Positions 18,985 to 27,872 of a stretch of DNA of 64,000 nt are shown one piece after another (the first letter of the stretch is position 1; every line of letters starts with the position of its first letter). Source of the stretch: Paenibacillus foliorum (lineage in GTDB: Bacteria; Bacillota; Bacilli; Paenibacillales; NBRC-103111); assembly GCF_013141765.1 (NCBI RefSeq), contig NZ_WHOD01000087.1, positions 186,001 through 250,000 on the forward strand. The letters are read 5' to 3'. The notes under the pieces were generated by a model. That model saw only the letters and a list, made by a program, of their open reading frames with translations, ran no database searches and was not told the DNA's origin. Made by a program: the position numbers and the translations under genes.

Positions 18985-18996
18985 TCCAGAACAGTT

Positions 18997-19031
18997 GGAC
19001 AGTTAGGGAGTAGCCCTGGCTGTCTTTTTTT
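18997..19031 (+). terminator. Terminator of the DUF2157/GDYXXLXY pair
   Basis: GGACAG...CTGTC with an inner AGGG/CCCT pairing is followed by seven T residues, just after the GDYXXLXY stop codon. Confidence 0.8.
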
Positions 19032-19130
19032 GTTGCTCATAGAATTGATTTGTTGGGGTAAGGGATTGAGCGAAGCTTAGCCCTTGTATCTACCGCGGAC
19101 CGTTTACTTGCTTTCCTCTAAATGGGATGG

Positions 19131-19363
19131 GTGCGGAACATGGATACTCTATTTTGCCATGCACACGTGATCATTCAAGTGGAACGGAACTACGATCCTT
19201 TATTTGTATCCAAACAGGGCATGTGGGCAGGTTAGAGACGGAAAATAACGCATTGTAGTTCCGCAAATCATGAATTTGATAGGTGCTAAGACAAATAGCG
19301 TACTGACGTTCCCTCCCACTAGAATGACTTGAGCAATTTTAAATAAGGCATCCTAGTTCCCTC
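19131..19363. repeat. Cluster of five degenerate intergenic repeats
   Basis: This gene-free stretch (18985-19653, about 670 bp) holds five related units with the approximate consensus AAATARSGYATCSTAGTTCC. They are at 19131-19156 and 19181-19206 (reverse orientation) and 19241-19264, 19291-19316 and 19341-19363 (forward), spaced about 45-60 bp. A weaker sixth candidate lies near 19583-19612. There is no coding potential. They look like decayed copies of a short interspersed repeat; their role is unknown. Confidence 0.5.
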
Positions 19364-19653
19364 TACCAATGGTTGCACCTCCACCCTTACGATACCAACG
19401 TTTGCAGTAAAGCCTATGCAGGTCTTTGAATACGGATTAAAAAGCAAGAGTCGAACAAAAAAAGGGAAGGGTGAGCGATTGCGTCCGCACTGAGCATAAC
19501 ACAGTGCGTCTGGGGCCCGGTCAGGCAATATTTAGAACGGTGCATGGTTTACAGAAAAATGCAGGGGTGGTACCATTACGATAAATAAACATAAGTGCGG
19601 AATGTAGTTAGGTAACTCGGCCGGACGCAGCTAGAAAGGGGAATTAAGTTCGG

Positions 19654-20850
19654 ATGGAAACATGGAAACGAAATTTATGGCTTTTGTGGGTCGGGTGCTT
19701 TGTTACCTCGGCTAGCTTTACTATGGTTGTACCTTTTTTACCGTTATTTCTAATTCATATTGGGGTAAATGAAAATTTAGAGATGTGGTCAGGCTTGTTG
19801 TTTAGTTCGGCCTTTCTGGCAGGTGCCATTTCGGCTCCGTTCTGGGGTGCGATGGGTGATAAGTATGGCCGAAAGCCAATGATTGTGCGGGCGGGCTTTG
19901 TCATATGTATAATTTATGTGCTTACCGCGTTTGTTACTAGTCCCTATCAATTGCTAGCTTTGCGTATCGCACAGGGTTTGCTGACCGGATTTATTCCGGG
20001 TTCCATTGCATTAGTGGGAACGAACACACCCGAGAACAAAGTTGGCTACGCGCTTTCCATGATGTCTACAGCAACGGCAACCGGAGGTATTATGGGTCCG
20101 CTGCTTGGGGGAGTTATATCCAAATTGCTGGACAACCGTGTTGCTTTTGCTAGCGCAGGGGTTCTTGTTTTGTTGGCGACGCTCTTAATCCTATTTTGGG
20201 TGAAGGAGGAGAAAATTGTTGCTGGCAAACAGCGACCTCCTTTTTTCGGATCACTTAAGCTATTGGCGCAAAATCGTGCGCTGATGACAGTACTGTTGTT
20301 GACCCTTTTGACACAGCTATCTGTTATGACTATCGAACCGGTATTGCCTTTGTACATTGTTCAAATCGGCGGATCGGTCAAGGATGCTTCATTGTTAGCG
20401 GGTATTGTATTTTCAGTAGTTGGAGTTGCCAGTCTTATTTTTGCCCCGCGGTGGGGGAGATTAGGGGACAAAATTGGATTCAGGAAAATATTGCTAGTGG
20501 GTTTATTAGTAGGTGGCCTTGGTAATCTTGCGCAAATTCCGTTTCATGATATATGGGGATTTTCTATTGTTCGGTTCGTCTATGGGGCATTCTTCTGTGC
20601 TGTATTTCCAGCATTAAACGCTCTTATTGTCCGTACGACACCAACCGAATTCCGTGGGCAGGCTTTTGGTTTGAACCAGACAGCCAATCAATTAGGAGGA
20701 ATGCTAGGGCCCTTAGTCGGAGGCGTAATAAGTGGCGTGTTCTCGATCCACAGTGTATTTTGGGTCACTGGCTTACTCCTAATTTCCACTATGGGACTGG
20801 CATACCTGCTGGATAAAAAGCCTTCCTCGCAGGATTCTGTTGCAGCCTAA
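19654..20850 (+). CDS. Major facilitator superfamily transporter (drug-efflux type)
   Basis: This 398-residue protein has twelve predicted membrane helices. It carries the MFS motif A GDKYGRKP (between helices 2 and 3), a related WGRLGDKIGFRK in the second half, and a motif-C-like glycine-rich helix 5 (ATGGIMGPLLGGVIS). Motif C is typical of proton-driven antiporters, so efflux of a drug or small metabolite is the likely role, as in the DHA1 family. It stands alone between two gene-free stretches. An AAAGGGG lies upstream of ATG 19654 at slightly long spacing. Confidence 0.88.
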   Translation: METWKRNLWLLWVGCFVTSASFTMVVPFLPLFLIHIGVNENLEMWSGLLFSSAFLAGAISAPFWGAMGDKYGRKPMIVRAGFVICIIYVLTAFVTSPYQLLALRIAQGLLTGFIPGSIALVGTNTPENKVGYALSMMSTATATGGIMGPLLGGVISKLLDNRVAFASAGVLVLLATLLILFWVKEEKIVAGKQRPPFFGSLKLLAQNRALMTVLLLTLLTQLSVMTIEPVLPLYIVQIGGSVKDASLLAGIVFSVVGVASLIFAPRWGRLGDKIGFRKILLVGLLVGGLGNLAQIPFHDIWGFSIVRFVYGAFFCAVFPALNALIVRTTPTEFRGQAFGLNQTANQLGGMLGPLVGGVISGVFSIHSVFWVTGLLLISTMGLAYLLDKKPSSQDSVAA

Positions 20851-21010
20851 CGGAGAAGTCTTAAGCTTGTCTGTCGGGTCTGGCACTGGCGGAATAATAG
20901 CGTGATTAAGAAGGCTGTACTATACGGCAGGTGCAGCTTAGAGGCAAATACGAGTTTGCGTTAAAATAATAGGAATAGGATTTCCAAAGGTATAGAAGGG
21001 AGTGTATAGG

Positions 21011-21835
21011 ATGAAAGCGGAGCAGTGGTCTTTACCAGGCGGTATGTTAATTTGGGACCGCACACAGCAAATAGAGCATGAGGAAGTGCTCGTTCCGTTT
21101 GCGTTGGACGAGCTGTTGTGCAGGCAGGTTGGTGAAGGAGGGGCGCCTATTATACATATGTGGCGGCATCCAAGAGCACTGGTTATGGGCCTGAGGGACA
21201 GCCGTCTTCCGCATGCGCTGAAAGCTAAGCAGTGGTTGGAAGCTCAAGGGTATTCTGTTGCGGTGCGCAACTCCGGCGGAGCTGCTGTCCCGCTTGATCT
21301 GGGAGTCGTTAATATTTCGCTTGTAATGCCCAAGCGACAAGGGCAGATTGATTATCGTCATGACTTTGAGACAATGTACAGCTTAATCAAAGATACGCTG
21401 CAAGCCTTATCGCCAGATGTGGAAAAGGGTGAGATCAAAGGCTCCTATTGCCCTGGTGATTATGATCTCAGCATCGGGGGGCGCAAGTTTTGTGGAATTG
21501 CACAACGGCGGCAGGCTCACGCGATTGTTGTGCAGGCGTTTGTTGTGGTTCGGGGAGATGGTGCTAGCCAAGCAACGCTAGCCCGTGAGTTTTACCGGAT
21601 TGCTGCTGAGGGAGCCGATGGGCAATGCTTTCCGAAGGTGGCCGAGCATAGCATGGCCAGCCTGGAGGAGCTCATCGGACTTGCGGATGAGCAGCGGTTC
21701 GTTGACTCCGTGAAGCAAACGGTGCGTGAACGGAAGCTGACAGCGGCCGCTGATGCAGGTCCGCTATCGCTGCCCGATGAGCAGCAGATTGCGGAGACGG
21801 TAGCGATGCTGAAAGCTCGCTATGGAATTGCATGA
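21011..21835 (+). CDS. lipL: Octanoyl-[GcvH]:protein N-octanoyltransferase
   Basis: This protein of 274 residues is read from ATG 21011, behind AAGGGAG; GTG 21002 is an alternative. It is a BPL/LplA/LipB-fold protein with RNSGGAAVPLDLGVVNISLV and SYCPGDYDLSIGGRKFCGIA. The latter carries the active-site Cys and matches the block of Bacillus subtilis LipL. LipL moves the octanoyl group from GcvH to the E2 subunits of 2-oxoacid dehydrogenases, where LipA completes lipoate. The pdhABCD operon lies about 4 kb downstream and its PdhC is a natural substrate. LipM is the main alternative, but the sequence is closer to LipL. Confidence 0.85.
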   Translation: MKAEQWSLPGGMLIWDRTQQIEHEEVLVPFALDELLCRQVGEGGAPIIHMWRHPRALVMGLRDSRLPHALKAKQWLEAQGYSVAVRNSGGAAVPLDLGVVNISLVMPKRQGQIDYRHDFETMYSLIKDTLQALSPDVEKGEIKGSYCPGDYDLSIGGRKFCGIAQRRQAHAIVVQAFVVVRGDGASQATLAREFYRIAAEGADGQCFPKVAEHSMASLEELIGLADEQRFVDSVKQTVRERKLTAAADAGPLSLPDEQQIAETVAMLKARYGIA

Positions 21836-21943
21836 GTGCATGAGGCTTGGTGGAGCGGAGTAGGTGAGGCTGGTAGTTATTTTACATGTAAAAGAGAATG
21901 GACAACTCTCTAGTGTTTGTTAATCAGACTGGCATCAAAGTAC

Positions 21944-21993
21944 ACAACAATGGGCACGCAGGGTTGTGCTCCGATATTATTCTTTGATGCCGG
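21944..21993 (-). other. Inverted repeat at the 3' end of the small gene
   Basis: A 10-bp outer stem (GGCATCAAAG/CTTTGATGCC) encloses an inner GTTGTG/CACAAC pairing. It overlaps the last codons of the small minus-strand gene. There is no T-run, so it may be an mRNA-stabilising structure rather than a classical terminator. Confidence 0.4.
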
Positions 21994-22198
21994 GCAGACG
22001 ACTTTCTAGCCGCTCTATGAGTTCGCCATAAGTGTCGCGCAGGTCTTTTATAGTTATAAGTTCAGGTGTATTAGCCGCTTCTTCAGCCGTGTGTCCCTTA
22101 AGAATAGTATCAAGGCCATTATAATTGAACTTCAAATCTTTATAGGATTGATCAAGCTTTTCCAAAACAACGCCAATTAAAGTGCTATATTGTTCCAT
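21977..22198 (-). CDS. Small hypothetical protein
   Basis: This 73-residue, mostly charged and helical protein without membrane segments is preceded by AAAGGAGTG at good distance from its ATG. I do not recognise the family. It is a single gene; its 3' end overlaps an inverted repeat (GGCATCAAAG near 21944, CTTTGATGCC near 21983). A soluble cytosolic helical-bundle protein is all that can be said. Confidence 0.6.
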   Translation of the reverse strand: MEQYSTLIGVVLEKLDQSYKDLKFNYNGLDTILKGHTAEEAANTPELITIKDLRDTYGELIERLESRLPGIKE

Positions 22199-22365
22199 AA
22201 GTTTGTTTTCACTCCTTTAGGGAATTCCTCCCTCTAGTTTGCTTGCATTGGGGTACGATGTTTCGATGCAGCACCTATCCACAGATTCGGTTAATAGTAT
22301 GAAGTTAAGTTAAGCTCCATTTATTTCAAAGTATACTCTATTACTGGGCAGTATGAATGCCTTCA

Positions 22366-22394
22366 TTAAAAAAAAGCTGCTTTATCAGCAGCTT
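22366..22394 (-). terminator. Terminator of the branched-chain aminotransferase gene
   Basis: The perfect AAGCTGCT/AGCAGCTT stem is followed on the minus strand by eight T residues. The hairpin overlaps the stop codon of the gene it terminates. Confidence 0.85.
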
Positions 22395-23460
22395 AGCATT
22401 TCACTGTCCATCCCCACTTATCCTGCACTTTGCCGTATTGTATTCCCGTTAAAGTATCGTACAGCTTTTGTGAGCAGGCTCCAGTTATTCCTTCATTAAT
22501 CACGATGTCGCGGTTGTTCCAAAATAATCCACCCACTGGTGAAATGACAGCAGCAGTTCCTGTGCCGAATACTTCTTCCAATAACCCATCATCGGATGCG
22601 CGCATGATTTCATCTATGGAGATTTTACGTTCCGAAACATGGATACCCCATTCTCTTAACAAGTGGATGACACTATTACGCGTGATCCCCTCCAGGATGC
22701 TGCCGTTTAATTCGGGGGTAATAACCTCGCCATTTATTTTGAAAAAAACATTCATACTCCCGACTTCTTCGATGTAAGTTCTCTCAATTCCATCCAGCCA
22801 TAGCACTTGAGAACAGTTATGCTGTTCCTTAGCTTCCATTTGACCCTTTAAGCTTGAAGCGTAATTCCCAGGAGTCTTGGCATGGCCAGTACCCCCTTGA
22901 ACGGCTCTAACGTAATGATTATCAACGAAAATGCGTATGGGCTTCAAGCCTTCCTCGTAGTAGGCGCCTCCTGGGGAAAGAATGATAGCAAACAGATAGT
23001 GATCGGATGAACGTACGCCTAGAGCGGCCTCCGTGGCAATAATAAAGGGACGGATATATAATGAGGTTCCTTCCATTGAAGGGATCCAGTCCGCCTCAAC
23101 GCGGATCAGGGTTTGCAGGGCTTCCACAAAAAAAGCTTCATCTATAGGCGGAATACTTATTCTTGTGCTGGAGTGGTTTATTCGCTGCGCGTTTTTGTCA
23201 GGGCGGAACAACAGAATCTGTTCATCAACGGAACGATAAGCCTTCAATCCCTCGAACACGGCTTGACCATAATGAAAAACCATCGATGCTGGGTCTAGCT
23301 CCAAGGGGCCATAAGGAACAATACGAGCGTCATGCCAGCCTTCATCCGAGGAATAATCCATCAAAAACATATGGTCAGTAAAATGCTTGCCGAAGCCTAA
23401 TGATTGTTGTTCGGGTTTCGGTTTTAGCTGAGTGCTTTTTTCAATACGTATTGGATTCAT
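22393..23460 (-). CDS. ilvE: Branched-chain amino-acid aminotransferase
   Basis: This protein of 355 residues is read from the ATG at 23460, which has GAGGAGGT in front; an upstream in-frame ATG at 23478 lacks this. It is a fold-type IV PLP enzyme that transfers the amino group between glutamate and the keto acids of Leu, Ile and Val. Visible signatures are VFHYGQAVFEGLKAY, RINHSSTRI, the PLP-Lys segment GTGHAKTPGNYASS, CSQVLWLDG and EEVGSMNVFF, all typical of the BCAT group II type. It is transcribed alone from the divergent promoter shared with a LysR regulator, which is likely to control it. Confidence 0.92.
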   Translation of the reverse strand: MNPIRIEKSTQLKPKPEQQSLGFGKHFTDHMFLMDYSSDEGWHDARIVPYGPLELDPASMVFHYGQAVFEGLKAYRSVDEQILLFRPDKNAQRINHSSTRISIPPIDEAFFVEALQTLIRVEADWIPSMEGTSLYIRPFIIATEAALGVRSSDHYLFAIILSPGGAYYEEGLKPIRIFVDNHYVRAVQGGTGHAKTPGNYASSLKGQMEAKEQHNCSQVLWLDGIERTYIEEVGSMNVFFKINGEVITPELNGSILEGITRNSVIHLLREWGIHVSERKISIDEIMRASDDGLLEEVFGTGTAAVISPVGGLFWNNRDIVINEGITGACSQKLYDTLTGIQYGKVQDKWGWTVKC

Positions 23461-23506
23461 AATTAGGTACCTCCTCAAATTGGCAATAAAAATATGTATT
23501 CCTCCA

Positions 23507-23556
23507 AATATAAGAGATTATTATTCATTGATCAATTACAATTTAGTTCTTATTAT
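23507..23556. promoter_or_regulatory. Back-to-back promoters of ilvE and the lysR gene sharing a palindromic -35
   Basis: The perfect palindrome ATTGATCAAT (23527-23536) supplies TTGATC to both directions. On the minus strand a TATATT -10 lies at 23507-23512 after 17 bp; on the plus strand TATTAT lies at 23551-23556, also after 17 bp. The two promoters therefore overlap at their -35 elements, which suits control by the LysR-type protein. Confidence 0.55.
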
Positions 23557-23595
23557 TATAGATAGCATCGATTAATATTAGCGAGGTGAGCAGTT

Positions 23596-24471
23596 GTGGA
23601 GCATCGGCTTTTGGAATATTTTATTGCGGTATGCGAGGAATTGCATTTTACGAGGGCAGCAGAGAGACTTGGGATCAGTCAATCCACGCTAAGCCATCAA
23701 ATCCAGCTATTGGAACATCGAGTAGGAGCGCCTTTATTAACGAGGATCGGTAAAAAAACTTATATATCGGAAGCGGGAGAACTTCTTTTAAAGCATAGCA
23801 GGAATGCATTTCACGAGCTCGACCAAGCCCAGGCCGCGATTAATGAATTAAGCAGTATGCAGCGGGGAAGATTGCGTATCGGCTGTTCAGGCAACCATCT
23901 GCTGACCTCGGCTATGATCTCATTTCATAAGCAATTTCCTGGCGTAGAGCTTTCTGTAACAGAGCTGGCAACCGACGAAACGAAAGAAGGCTTATTGACG
24001 AATCAACTGGACATAGGGGTTGTATTTTTACCATTTGAGGACGATTTGCTGGAGAGTATCACATTGTATAACGAAGAATTACAGCTGGTAGTGTCAGATC
24101 GAAGCAGCCTAGCAGATGCACAATGTATTGAAATGAAGGAGCTGCAGAGCTACCCCATACTGATGCTGCAGAAAAAGTTTCTGGTTCGCCAAATGATGGA
24201 CAACTATTGTACGGAGCACGGCTTCCTCATAAAACCGATACTCGAGTTGTCCACCTTGGACTCTTTACTTCAAATGGCTAAAAGCAACATCGGGGGAGCT
24301 GTGCTGCCTCGGTCTTATTTGATAAATAATGGGGGTCCGGACATCCGTCCCATTCCCATCATAGATCCGGTCCCTCATAAATCGGTTGGAATTGTTTATC
24401 GAAAAGAGACGTATATGTGTGCGTCAATCCAAACCTTTATCCGTGAATTGAGAAACAGCTTCGAGGTGTAG
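23596..24471 (+). CDS. LysR-family transcriptional regulator
   Basis: This 291-residue protein starts at GTG 23596 behind GAGGTGAG. The N-terminal helix-turn-helix is standard (MEHRLLEYFIAVCEEL, then LGISQSTLSHQIQLLE). It is followed by the effector-binding periplasmic-protein-like domain (about 90-290; MQRGRLRIGCSGNH begins it). It is divergent from ilvE with a 135-bp shared promoter region, the usual arrangement for a LysR regulator and its target. The effector is unknown; a branched-chain keto acid or amino acid would be logical. Confidence 0.88.
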   Translation: MEHRLLEYFIAVCEELHFTRAAERLGISQSTLSHQIQLLEHRVGAPLLTRIGKKTYISEAGELLLKHSRNAFHELDQAQAAINELSSMQRGRLRIGCSGNHLLTSAMISFHKQFPGVELSVTELATDETKEGLLTNQLDIGVVFLPFEDDLLESITLYNEELQLVVSDRSSLADAQCIEMKELQSYPILMLQKKFLVRQMMDNYCTEHGFLIKPILELSTLDSLLQMAKSNIGGAVLPRSYLINNGGPDIRPIPIIDPVPHKSVGIVYRKETYMCASIQTFIRELRNSFEV

Positions 24472-24569
24472 AGGTTGGCAGGAATATAATTATTTTTCAT
24501 GCACCAGTTCATATCAGTCCCACCTACAGTCGTTCAAAGAGTTGGCCGCGGTTTAAGCTTAAGCCTTAT

Positions 24570-25295
24570 TTATAAAAATAGCTTCATCGCGGCGGGCAGC
24601 TCATGCTGCCAAAATCCCCATAAATGCTTGCCTTGTTTCTCGAAGTAAGTCAACTGACAGTTTCTTGCTTCGAGGAGCTCCCGTGTTTGCCGGTTTGCCT
24701 CAAGGAAGTCGAAGGTTCCGCGTTCTGTTATTACCTCTTGCTCTTCCAAACCAATCAGCATATACAGCTTCAGCCAAGATAAATCCGCTTCCTTCGCAAT
24801 CCGCTCCTGAGTTGATTGTAAAAACGCCCCTGATAAGGATATAACTTTGCCAAATAGGTCACGATAATCTAAGGCGAGATGCAAGGATACGGTACCTCCC
24901 AATGAATCTCCGGCCAAAATGCGCTCCGATTGGGAAGTGCGAACCGGGTATTTTTGCTCGACAAACGGCAGCAGCTCCTGAGTGAAGAATCGACAATAAT
25001 CTTCAAAAAGCGCACCATCCGGTGCATACTCAGACGTACGAACGGCTGTAATCGTGTCAACACAAACGATAATTGCAGGTTCTACGCCTTCATCGTAAAC
25101 TAAACGGTTCATATGAGTGGCGATTCTGCCGAAATTAATGAACTGCTCACCATCCTGGCAATAAATAACGGGATAGGTAATGAGTTCCTGATATCCTGGG
25201 GGCAATGAGATACGTACGGTGCGGGATTCACCTAGAATGCTCGACGGAACAAGCTCTTTGACAATGTTTCTTTTGTAATAGAAAGAGTCATCCAT
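24570..25295 (-). CDS. Esterase of the enterochelin-esterase/esterase D family
   Basis: This 241-residue protein starts at the ATG at 25295, preceded by CAGGAGGACAACC; a longer in-frame reading to 25397 has no ribosome site. It is an alpha/beta hydrolase: PVIYCQDGEQFINFG (start of the core), GDSLGG with the nucleophile Ser, and a late His in GKHLWGFWQHELP. It resembles putative esterases related to Fes/YbbA that cleave esters of small acids. It faces away from the pdh operon and shares its upstream region. The substrate is unknown. Confidence 0.82.
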   Translation of the reverse strand: MDDSFYYKRNIVKELVPSSILGESRTVRISLPPGYQELITYPVIYCQDGEQFINFGRIATHMNRLVYDEGVEPAIIVCVDTITAVRTSEYAPDGALFEDYCRFFTQELLPFVEQKYPVRTSQSERILAGDSLGGTVSLHLALDYRDLFGKVISLSGAFLQSTQERIAKEADLSWLKLYMLIGLEEQEVITERGTFDFLEANRQTRELLEARNCQLTYFEKQGKHLWGFWQHELPAAMKLFL

Positions 25296-25414
25296 GAGGT
25301 TGTCCTCCTGTTGTATTATAATAGTTTGCTGAAATTTAATCATCTGTATTATATGTTTTTTGAAACTGTTATATAGCGTAATATCGAAAAAGATCATATA
25401 ATTCAGGAGGGTAG

Positions 25415-25444
25415 TTGTTTTATTACGGAAAACAGGTTTATAAT
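25415..25444 (+). promoter_or_regulatory. Promoter of the pdh operon
   Basis: TTGTTT (25415-25420) and a perfect TATAAT (25439-25444) are separated by 18 bp, about 60 bp upstream of the pdhA start. Confidence 0.65.
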
Positions 25445-25504
25445 ACTACTATAACAGAAACTCCGGTTTCAAGGCATTAAAATCTATCGTTGAGGTGAAT
25501 GTAC

Positions 25505-26578
25505 ATGAGTAAGCCATATGAAGTGGCCGTATCTGAGGTGCTTCCTTTATCCGTTTTAGCACCTGATGGTACCATTGTAAATGAAAATGAAATGCCGAAA
25601 TTGACTGACGATCAATTGAAAGAATTGATGAGACGCATGGTATTTACGCGTACTTGGGATCAACGTGCTGTTAACTTGACCCGTCAAGGACGTCTTGGTT
25701 TCTACGCTCCGGTTTCCGGACAAGAAGCGACAATGATCGGCAGCGAATTCGCTTTAAATAAAGATGATTTTATCTGTCCAGGCTATCGGGATATGCCACA
25801 AATCGTATGGCATGGTCTTCCGATGTACCAAGCTTTCTTATATTCACGGGGCCATCAGCATGGCGGACAAATTCCGGCTGATGCACATGTACTAATGCCG
25901 CAAATCATTATTGGTGCACAAATTTTGCACGCGATGGGCGTTTCCATGGCATTCAAAAAGCGCGGCGAAAAGCGCGTAGCTATTACGTACACAGGTGACG
26001 GAGGTTCTTCAGAAGGCGATTTCTATGAAGGAATGAACTTTGCCGGAGCGTTCAAGCTGCCAACGATTTTTGTCGTTCAAAATAACGGCTATGCGATCAC
26101 AACTCCTTTCTCCAAGCAAACTGCTGCAGCATCTGTAGCTCACAAAGCAGTAGCTGCTGGTATTAAAGGTGTTCAAGTTGATGGAATGGACGTGCTTGCT
26201 GTAGTGAAAGCCGTTCAAGATGCTGCTGAGCGCGGACGTAACGGTGAAGGTGCAACACTGATTGAAGCCATCACTTACCGTTTCTTGCCTCACTCCATGT
26301 CCGGTGATGATCCGTCCAAATACCGTACGAAGGAAGAGACAGCGGATTGGGAAGCAACAAGAGATCCGTTGAACCGCTTCCGTATTTACTTGACAGCTAA
26401 AGGTCTTTGGACTGAAGAAGATGAAAACAAAGCTGTAGAAGATGCGAAAAATACGGTTGCTGAAGAAATTAAAAAAGCAGAGCAAACGGAAAAAATGACA
26501 ATTCCAGGCTTGATTGATAGCATGTTCGAAACTACACCGCATCATTTGGAAGAGCAAAAAGCGGATTATATCGGTTAA
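25505..26578 (+). CDS. pdhA: Pyruvate dehydrogenase E1 component, alpha subunit
   Basis: This protein of 357 residues is read from ATG 25505, six bases after the GAGGTG ribosome site; ATG 25499 would touch that site. It binds thiamine diphosphate and decarboxylates pyruvate together with PdhB. The TPP motif begins at GDGGSSEGDFYEG and ends at NNGYAI. PHSMSGDDPSKYR is the phosphorylation-loop region of the family. It is first in the pdhABCD operon, 18 bp before pdhB. A branched-chain 2-oxoacid dehydrogenase E1 is the alternative, but the operon order and E2/E3 partners favour PDH. Confidence 0.92.
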   Translation: MSKPYEVAVSEVLPLSVLAPDGTIVNENEMPKLTDDQLKELMRRMVFTRTWDQRAVNLTRQGRLGFYAPVSGQEATMIGSEFALNKDDFICPGYRDMPQIVWHGLPMYQAFLYSRGHQHGGQIPADAHVLMPQIIIGAQILHAMGVSMAFKKRGEKRVAITYTGDGGSSEGDFYEGMNFAGAFKLPTIFVVQNNGYAITTPFSKQTAAASVAHKAVAAGIKGVQVDGMDVLAVVKAVQDAAERGRNGEGATLIEAITYRFLPHSMSGDDPSKYRTKEETADWEATRDPLNRFRIYLTAKGLWTEEDENKAVEDAKNTVAEEIKKAEQTEKMTIPGLIDSMFETTPHHLEEQKADYIG

Positions 26579-26596
26579 AAGAGGAGGAAGCAGACC

Positions 26597-27577
26597 ATGG
26601 CACAAATGACAATGATTCAAGCGATCAAGGACGCAATGCGCGTTGAGCTGGAGCGCGATCCTAACGTTGTAATATTCGGGGAAGATGTAGGTAAAGTCGG
26701 CGGTGTATTCCGTGCAACGGAAGGACTGCAAGCAGAATTCGGAGAAGATCGCGTATTTGATACGCCGCTAGCAGAATCCGCAATCGGCGGTTTGGCTGTA
26801 GGTATGGGTATTCAAGGCTTTCGTCCGATTGCCGAGATTCAATTCGTTGGTTTTATCTATGAGGCATTGGATCAAATAGCTATCCAAGCCGCACGTATGC
26901 GTTACCGTTCCGGCGGCCGCTACAATGCGCCGATTACGTTCAGAACTCCTTTTGGCGGCGGCGTAAAAGCAGCTGAGCTTCATACAGATCCATTGGAAGG
27001 CTTGCTTACGCAAACGCCTGGTATCAAGGTAGTTGTTCCTTCAAATCCATACGATGCAAAAGGCTTGTTGATTTCCGCAATCCGTGATAATGATCCTGTA
27101 TTCTTCATGGAGCATTTGAATTTGTACCGTTCTTTCCGCGCAGAAGTGCCGGAAGGTGAATACACAGTGCCTATCGGCAAAGCGAACGTAGTTCGCGAAG
27201 GCTCAGACGTTACCATCATTACTTATGGTGCTATGGTTCATACGTCCTTGAAGGCTGCTGAAGAAATCGAAAAAACTCGCGGAACTAAAGTTGAGGTTAT
27301 TGACCTTCGTACCTTGATGCCGCTTGATATCGATACCATCGTTGAATCCATTAAGAAAACTAACCGCGCTATTGTTGTACAAGAAGCGCAAAAATCTTCA
27401 GGTATTGCAGCCGAAGTTATCGCTCAAATTAATGAGAAAGCGATCCTTCACCTTGAAGCTCCAGTGCTTCGTGTAACACCTCCAGATACGGTATATGCTT
27501 TTGCACAAATTGAAGACCAATGGCTTCCTAACCCAGCTCGTATCGTTGCTGGTTTAAATAAAGTTTTGGATTTCTAG
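26597..27577 (+). CDS. pdhB: Pyruvate dehydrogenase E1 component, beta subunit
   Basis: This 326-residue transketolase-like protein pairs with PdhA to form the E1 heterotetramer. The N-terminal MTMIQAIKDAMRVELERDP, GEDVGKVGGVFRATEGL, the FRTPFGGGVKAAELHTD loop and the C-terminal VLRVTPPDTVYAF are standard for the family. GAGGAGG precedes ATG 26597. Its TAG stop codon lies inside the left end of a long palindrome (27574-27748), so the last base of the coding region is part of the palindrome's terminal repeat. Confidence 0.93.
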   Translation: MAQMTMIQAIKDAMRVELERDPNVVIFGEDVGKVGGVFRATEGLQAEFGEDRVFDTPLAESAIGGLAVGMGIQGFRPIAEIQFVGFIYEALDQIAIQAARMRYRSGGRYNAPITFRTPFGGGVKAAELHTDPLEGLLTQTPGIKVVVPSNPYDAKGLLISAIRDNDPVFFMEHLNLYRSFRAEVPEGEYTVPIGKANVVREGSDVTIITYGAMVHTSLKAAEEIEKTRGTKVEVIDLRTLMPLDIDTIVESIKKTNRAIVVQEAQKSSGIAAEVIAQINEKAILHLEAPVLRVTPPDTVYAFAQIEDQWLPNPARIVAGLNKVLDF

Positions 27578-27748
27578 AAGTTCGGTGAATAACTGCCGCT
27601 GCGAGTGCGGATCATTCTTCCGATCGCTCTTGTCCCCGGATTTTTTGAATAATACCGTTTAACGGTAAAAATCCGTGGACAAAGGCGAACGCTAACGCTT
27701 CTCCAGAACGATTCCGCCCTCTTCGCTTTTTTATCATCGAACTTCTAG
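27574..27748. repeat. Long palindrome A in the pdhB-pdhC gap
   Basis: This 175-bp imperfect palindrome has perfect ends, CTAGAAGTTCG (27574-27584) and CGAACTTCTAG (27738-27748). Its middle is a perfect TACCGTT/AACGGTA turn exactly at the midpoint (27660/27661). The arms also pair at GTCCCCGGATTTTT/AAAAATCCGTGGAC. There is no coding capacity. It looks like a MITE-like insertion or a large RNA hairpin. Confidence 0.75.
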
Positions 27749-27771
27749 GCGAAGTAGTGCTAGTAATAAAG

Positions 27772-27791
27772 AGGTGCTGGGTACAAAGCAC
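27772..27791 (+). other. Small hairpin between the two pdh palindromes
   Basis: GGTGCT and AGCACC flank a short loop between palindrome A and palindrome B. There is no T-run behind it. Confidence 0.4.
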
Positions 27792-27872
27792 CCTACACGG
27801 GTAATACAATTAATAGGCCTGCCTTTAAGCGCAAGCTAGTTCTATATATCCCAAGCGTAGCGGGATTGTGAT

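Noticed and set aside
19319..19528. 69-codon minus-strand ORF in the repeat-containing gap
   Set aside because: It overlaps the degenerate repeat units, has no clear ribosome site and no recognisable composition.
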